Positions 58,305 to 64,000 of a stretch of DNA of 64,000 nucleotides are shown here, in pieces. The stretch covers positions 40,531,335-40,595,334 of the forward strand of contig CM036191.1 of assembly GCA_020631735.1 (NCBI GenBank), written 5' to 3'. Both the position numbers and the translations under genes were made by a program. This DNA is from Saccharum officinarum (taxonomy: Eukaryota; Streptophyta; Magnoliopsida; Poales; Poaceae). Within the stretch, counting starts at the first letter, position 1. Each line of letters starts with the position of its first letter. The notes beneath the pieces are model-generated. The model was not told the DNA's origin. It saw only the letters and a list, made by a program, of their open reading frames with translations, and did no database searches.

Positions 58305-58625
58305 GCGGCTGATCGTGATGACTCACGTTGCATTCGTCTAGAAAGAAAACAAAAAGAAGGTGAGGGAAGAAACAATGAAGTTTAAGACTAGCTAGCATTT
58401 AATCGGTATTGTGGACGGCAAGGAGATAACAATGAAGTTAAACAAAACAAAAAATGTCAGTAGCTCAAACTTCTTCCACCTTCCATCCACATATTAGGAA
58501 AAAGTGGACGAAAAAATATCGGTGAAGAGAAATTGTCTTTTTAATATTGAACTTTTCTACAATGCGCTTAAAAATTATTTGGAGCCGAAAAAGTAATTAA
58601 GGCTAGTTTGGTATTTTTATTGTAC

Positions 58626-59454
58626 GCTAGCGGCGAGCTTTGAAAGTGAGAAATCCGACGTCGTCGACGCCGGCATCCAGCATCCTGCGGCCGCCCTCGG
58701 CCTCTGCTCTCACGCCCGTCGCTCCGGCTCAACGCAGCTCGCCCCAGGCTGCTGCTGCGCTAGCTGAGCCCTGCGTTGCCCTTCTTCTCCACGCGGTCTG
58801 CGCCTAGCTCCTTCTCGGCCGTCCTGCACGGCTTTGGGGACTCTAGCTCGGTGCTGCTCCAAATCGGCGGCGGCTGCGGCGGGGGTGAGGGAGGAGTGGC
58901 GGCAGGAGCCCCGCTGGGCCTTGTCGCGACGCTCGGAGGAGGGAGCGGTGCGCTTGCAAGTTCTCGTCGTCTGACGCTGAGAAGCTCAACGCTTCTTCCG
59001 AGTACATGTGTATTTTTCTAAAGGAAAATGGACGTATATTGCGTAGGCATGATGACACGGTGACATCACCATGCTTGCAACGGACAGAGCAAAACAGAGC
59101 ATGCACACCACACGGCCGGCTGCTTGCGTCATGCGCTGCGGGAGGACGCGATTGGCTAGATTTCTGGGAGAGGCTCTGTTTCGAAGCCATGGAACGTGAT
59201 TCAGGAGATGGCGAGGTCGCACGGGCGCGGGAATGCTCACCGCGCGGCAGTGGCTGACTGTCGGAGCAAGCTCCGCACGGCAAGGACAGCTAGGCGCAGC
59301 CCGCCGGCTCCGAGGAAGAAAGAGTGGAGCTGAGGACGGTGGCCGGGTGCGAAGGGGCCGAGGACTCTTATTGCTGCCTCTACTTGGGAGAGAACATACG
59401 AATAAGAAGATGAGAAGTACAGCTTCAAACGAGAAGTGGCTCCTTAGATCGTAA
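58626..59454. other. GC-rich segment, probable gene fragment, unidentified
   Basis: Open in several frames on both strands (for example 58776-59021 plus and 58843-59283 minus), as GC-rich sequence often is. I recognise no domain. The 92-base start of this segment was copied upstream at 57562-57653, so it may be exon or promoter sequence of a lost gene. The 56900-57480 and 57990-58625 parts to its left are P450 upstream sequence. Confidence 0.35.
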
Positions 59455-60045
59455 AAATACTGTCTTCAAATTTAATTAGAAATCAGTTCCGAGTCCACGT
59501 ATTTTTTTTTGTTCGGCCCACAATTTAAGTTTCTTTCACTTGGTTCCTTATATTTTTAAACCATCAGATCTAACAAAACTGAGAGCTCTCATTATTTATA
59601 AGCGCAGTAAAATTTCACTTTAATATTAGATATATAGATTATTTACTTAAAATATTCTACCAATAGTTTATTTTTTTAGGAATTATTCGACCCTTAGTAG
59701 CTCTTTTCAATAGTTCGTACTACAAGGTGACATGCATGAATATAATAATGGGCAAGTATGTCGTCAATACATGCAATTGTTTATCGCCCGGACTACACTA
59801 ACATTTTTTACAGCATTCCTCTTCATGAGCTCCTCTTGCATGTGTGTATATATAGTGCTTTGATATGGTGATACACATTAAAGATAGTCTACTTAGCTAA
59901 TGAGTAAACAGTTACTTCTCATCTATTTTGGGAATTAGGATGTTGGAGTGAAACAAAATATTTGTTTATTAATTTACAGGTAGTGCATTTAACCTGTTGT
60001 ATGCATTTGTCTTCACATGCCATGTTTAGCCTAAGAGCCTCCACA
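59455..60045. other. AT-rich spacer, nothing recognised
   Basis: No ORF, terminal repeat or RNA gene supported. Confidence 0.5.
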
Positions 60046-60720
60046 CACTAGTGATTCTTTTTATCATTGCCAGCACCATCAGTGCCGGATTTTGGCTAAC
60101 CGGCAGTGATAACCATTCACTGTTGGTTCTGTGCTTCAAAATCAGAAAATGATTGATGGACACCGAAAACTGATAGTGAAAGTCCATATCACTGCCGGCT
60201 CGGGGCTGGAACCAGTGGTGAGTGGACGGTGACATATCACTACCGGTTCTAGCCAAGAACCGATAGTGATATGGTGCTGTCACTATCGGTTCTAGCCAAG
60301 AACCGACAGTGATAAACTGCCCAGTACAAAAGGCTGCCACCGTCCTCTCCTCCCTCCTCTCTCCCATTCCAAGCACAGAGGCGCGCGTTTTCCCCCCTCC
60401 CTCCATTGTTGCGGCCGCTCTTCACCATGAAGCTCTTGGATTTTAAAGAATGGGATTGATCTTCTTGCTCTAAGGTTAGTAACAAGCATCCACTCATTCG
60501 ATTTTGTTGCTTTACCGCTGTTTTGATGGCTACATTGCTTGATTTTCATTCTGTTGTTTCTTCATTTTAGAGAGCACTTTCCAATTGGATTTAAGGTCGC
60601 AGTCAACTAGATGTGTGCGCCATGCTATAGGAGGATACATTTAGTGACAAATGTATGTGATGGTCGGATCCGAGTATCTTCTTTGCGAAGCCAATATCAA
60701 TATTTGTCAGTTTTCTTTAC
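60046..60720 (+). mobile_element. One end of a CACTA transposon
   Basis: Begins CACTAGTGATTCTTTTTATC and has, within 270 bases, inverted and direct copies of a subterminal motif: ATCACTATCGGTTCT-type and AGAACCGATAGTGAT-type words (60195-60315), typical of grass CACTA elements. Then follows a pyrimidine-rich leader-like stretch (60330-60400) and a short ATG frame with a possible donor near 60474. No transposase and no opposite CACTA end were found within the window, so the element is truncated or solo-ended. The right limit is approximate. Confidence 0.62.
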
Positions 60721-62427
60721 ACCGATAATTGTGAGTTTCATTGGTGTTTCTTAGCCAATGGGCACATATGTATTCAAAATTCGTTGTGTAAACATACCAT
60801 GTTATGGAATGAGGAGGGGATTAATTAGACCAGTAGCAATGGCGACGAAGAGCCAGGATGCAACCCCGACTGCGGCGAGCTTGGTAGAACCAGAGGTAAA
60901 GGAAGTACATTGAAATTGTTTGCTTTCCAAATTACATCATGCATGACCTCTGTACGATTGTCCCACACACTAGTTACCAAGTCTCTAACTAATCCAGACT
61001 ACTAACAAATCAAATTTTCTAAACTAAATCTTAGGAAAATATCTGCTAACAAATATAATCTCTAAACTAAATCGGAGGCAAAAATAATTGTTAGACAACA
61101 AAGTCTTATGTGTACAATTTATGTTATTCATAAAATTTGTTATACAAAAATTATACCAAAAATTTGTATTGAGAATTCTCAAATAGTGGAAGTTACGGGA
61201 GTACCTCATAGTTCGCTGGATTCTAATCTAGGCAACGTTCCGCCGCACAACACACTGTACCGTCACCACCAATTTGTGGTTTAAATAATTATTATAATTA
61301 GGTACGTTTACATTTATATTATATAAATAAACATGAGGATACCACGTTAACAATATAACATTAGGAAGTACAAGGAATCTTCATTACGACCTTTTATTGT
61401 CTGTTCAAATACTGGATAGGATGTTTCCTTCACCATTCGCTTGCAGAATCATCCGTGAAGTGAATCAATCATTTTAGTTTTTTTTTCAATCATTTTAGGT
61501 TTTTTTTCTGAAGGAAGAATTAATCATGCAGGAGACCTGTGAGGGAAGCAAGACATTTCGATTCTTCAGTGTCACACTCAGCTTTCCATCCTGGACCAGC
61601 ACCTAGCTTGAATTCTTCGGAAAATCAAAGATACTGACAGCGGATATTTATATACTTTATATATATTCTACTATATATTTTTTTGCATTGTGCATATCAT
61701 GCTCTTCATTCCTCTATTTCCTGAACGAAAAGCTCAATGTGTGGCAGGTGCAGCACACATGCACCTTCCCTTTCGTTTCAGAGATTTTGAGATCGACGCT
61801 GACAAGTACACAAGCAAGTCCGATACTCCTAGAAGCAAAGACCGAATGTTTTGTCCAAAATTCCACAGCTATTCTCTTGCAGCCAAAGCAGACCATTATT
61901 AATTTTAAGAAATTTTAATACTTACTGTAGCAGACGGTAGTAATTATCCAGGTCGTAGCCAATTATAGACCAACTTTGCATTGGTACGTACCGTAACAAG
62001 GACGATTATTCACATTCATTCAGCGAATGATTGAACTGATGGGACACATCTAGGAGAGATTCAAAGAGTATCATCACTAATTCACTTTATCAGACACGGG
62101 TCTTGCCATCACACGGTGAAAATTAAGTTAGTAACTCGACTTGAGGTAGAAAAGAGAATTTACCCGACCAATGCAAATTATCAGCCAAGTTTGGTCACTT
62201 GTACACAGTGGAAAAGTGCAAGCTCGTGCTTTACCACTAGCTGGAAAACTGCAACCATCACCATCGTGTAATCTGTTCTCGTCAACCTTAAGCGATACAA
62301 AAGCCAAACTTAGATATACGTGTTGGAGCCAGCCATGCAGTCACCAAGAGTTCTCATGGTTACAGGAATTAAAGGAGCTAGGCTACTGTATCAAAGCTCC
62401 TGAATTGACCAGCTAGCAAGCCTCAGG
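60721..62427. other. AT-rich spacer, nothing firm
   Basis: About 1.7 kb. Short ORFs near 61690-61920 overlap in two frames and match nothing I know. A duplicated TCAATCATTTTAG(T/G)TTTTTTTTC lies at 61465-61510. Confidence 0.45.
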
Positions 62428-63103
62428 TAATAAATAGCGGCGGTAACGGCCGGAATTGCGGCCGCAATAGTGGTAGCGGCCCATTGCCGCTACCGCTACA
62501 AGGCAGCACTCCGAACTTTGTAGCCAAAAACTCTGCGGCCGCAATTCTGAATAGTTAGTGATATTGCGAGCCGCAATTGCACGTAGCAGGCCGCAATAGC
62601 GTGGAAGCTAATAACCCTAATTAGCCCAGCGCTACAACTCACACCCCCCAACCACAAACTCGTGCATTGGCTGTAGTCACTAAAAACATCAAATTTTCAT
62701 CTTACTTTCTTACTTAATACTGACTTTTGCAAGATTTTGTGATTATTGATACAGAACTTGCAATTTTCAACCATGAGACCAATGATGTTGTTGTTTCTGA
62801 CAATGACAATGAGTGATACCCTTGTGAACTATTTTATGGCTGATAAGTCATAATATGTTTATTCACCAACTCTTATACGTGGAACACAATGTTTGATTTC
62901 TTAATTTAAGTATGTGAGACATCAATCATTTTAGTGCAATTAAATGTCTATTTATACTCATTATTCATGATATATGTACTTAGAATTACGTGCGATTATC
63001 AGGTGTTGTTATTGGAACTTATCGTCCGCAATATCACCCGCTATCCGCAATCCGCTACCTCAACGTCAATCCGCTACCAACCCGCGCTATACGCTATTTA
63101 TTA
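62428..63103. mobile_element. Non-autonomous element with 12-bp inverted ends, hAT-like
   Basis: TAATAAATAGCG at 62428-62439 is matched by CGCTATTTATTA at 63092-63103. Subterminal regions hold many GCGGCCGCAAT, AGCGG and CCGCTA words in both orientations, a layout known for several plant hAT families. The interior is AT-rich with no transposase. No 8-bp target duplication could be read, so the true ends may lie slightly outside. Confidence 0.5.
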
Positions 63104-64000
63104 CTCTTGGCAGGGTGACATAAATACATACATACATGCATGATACATGAGCCAAAAATGTGGTCGTGCTTAAGGACAAACAGGTCCGAATTCTTTTGGA
63201 GTGAAAACGTAGCTTCTGTGTGAATTCATGCATCTTGGACATGGGACCTAGAGCAAGGAAGAAAATAAGTTTCTAATGTACTGAGCATACTGTTCTACCC
63301 CTGATAGCAAAGGGCAAGAATGAAAAATGAACGAAATGTTCTGCAAGGTGATCTGCATGAGCAGTGTGCGCATCCATATTGTGACTTAGGGACTTCCGGA
63401 CTTGTGATCCCCCAGAGCAATCTTAAGTTGTACATTGTCGTTCGGACTGAACTGAAAGATGAACAAACACTATGTATGCTGAGCTTGACAACGGCAGCCT
63501 GCGTACCTCAAATTAAAGTTTCGTGCAATGGGCATGGAACTCGTCCTTGTGCATGTATATATAGCATATTGCTAGCTGGAACTGGAATTAAATCTAGAGA
63601 ATGTCCGATCATGTGGCGAGGACATATGTACGTTTTAACGAGCAAATAACAATACCTATTGCTGAATTTGAGAACTTGGAGAGAAACAAGATATACTTTT
63701 TAGGTTCCACATGGCCGTGATTGATTGAGCTCTCATATGATAGTATACAAATTTGCTACATGACTTCGGAGTGTAGAACCACTTTTTGGTTGTTTGAATA
63801 GAGAATCAAATCTTTGTTCTATCATGTTGCGCTCTGTTGTAGTGGCTTCGTGGATCTGTTTAGTAATTATACACAAGTTCACTTATAAAATTCTACTATG
63901 TTTGAGGGCTCAATGTTTGAGTTTTGAATAGTCTTATCTTAGAACGAGAGGATTACACAATTTAAATAATCTATCTATTATCTTAGTATTTGATTAACAA
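63104..64000. other. Spacer with one unidentified ORF
   Basis: A 109-codon plus-strand ORF at 63320-63649 contains several Cys and a LKLYIVVRTELKDEQTL stretch, but I recognise no family, see no splice context, and it sits in AT-rich sequence; it may be chance. The rest shows nothing. Confidence 0.3.

Larger units (their letters stand above)
56541..58625 (-). repeat. Tandem duplication of the P450 5' end and its promoter
   Basis: Unit A (about 56541-57483) covers the start of the P450 coding region and about 670 bases upstream. Unit B (about 57654-58625) repeats it with a few percent difference and small indels. Both close with AGTTTGGTATTTTTATTGTAC. Between them a unique 78-base stretch (57484-57561) and a 92-base GC-rich piece (57562-57653) intervene; that piece recurs just after unit B (58626-58716). 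Confidence 0.85.

Noticed and set aside
58776..59283. Overlapping GC-rich ORFs on both strands as a gene
   Set aside because: Several frames are open at once, as GC-rich DNA allows, and none shows a domain; kept only as an unidentified segment.
63320..63649. 109-codon ORF as a new secreted Cys protein
   Set aside because: No signal peptide, no regular Cys spacing and no splice or promoter context; reported only as an unidentified ORF.

Overview
The window is nuclear DNA of a flowering plant, very probably a panicoid or related grass. The evidence is grass-type tRNA-derived SINE sequence, Ty3/gypsy, CACTA, hAT, Stowaway and LINE remnants in AT-rich spacer, GT-AG introns, GC-rich exons, and fragments of plant families (class II trehalose-6-phosphate synthase, an A-type cytochrome P450 resembling CYP89). 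It is an assembly scaffold with a 100-base run of N at 29362-29461. Few genes look intact; most of the window is repeats and relics.

Largest structural fact: 6789-29361 (suffix of the sequence left of the gap) and 29462-52115 (prefix of the sequence right of the gap) are the same ~22.6 kb. They are base-identical over about 9.5 kb, and elsewhere differ mainly by single-base, often homopolymer, indels that cluster in the last 12 kb before the gap and the first 1.2 kb after it. This is the expected signature of two overlapping contigs that were not merged, not of a true tandem duplication. Every feature in 6789-29361 is therefore listed twice, and the right-hand copy is the better reading for 17.4-29.4 kb.

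Layout. 1-8035: a minus-strand Ty3/gypsy element (left LTR cut by the window edge) with gag and two protease-like segments but no reverse transcriptase or integrase. 8036-9240: a tandem array of ~390-bp SINE-like units. 9.6-29.3 kb (repeated at 32.3-52.1 kb): a small MITE, a broken trehalose-6-phosphate synthase gene, a possible CACTA relic, two orphan copia-type protease/beta-barrel ORFs, further MITEs, a small Cys-rich ORF, a Stowaway MITE, a four-exon gene of unknown function that is open only in the right-hand copy (45832-47188), and a LINE C-terminal remnant beside a short hAT MITE. 52.1-64 kb is unique sequence: a 300-bp CACTA MITE, a P450 gene split by a nearly intact hAT transposon (53048-56340), a tandemly duplicated and truncated P450 5' end, a GC-rich unidentified segment, a CACTA terminus and a hAT-like non-autonomous element.

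I see no operon-like or cooperating gene system. The window is best read as a nest of transposons in and around decayed genes, plus a probable assembly artefact.
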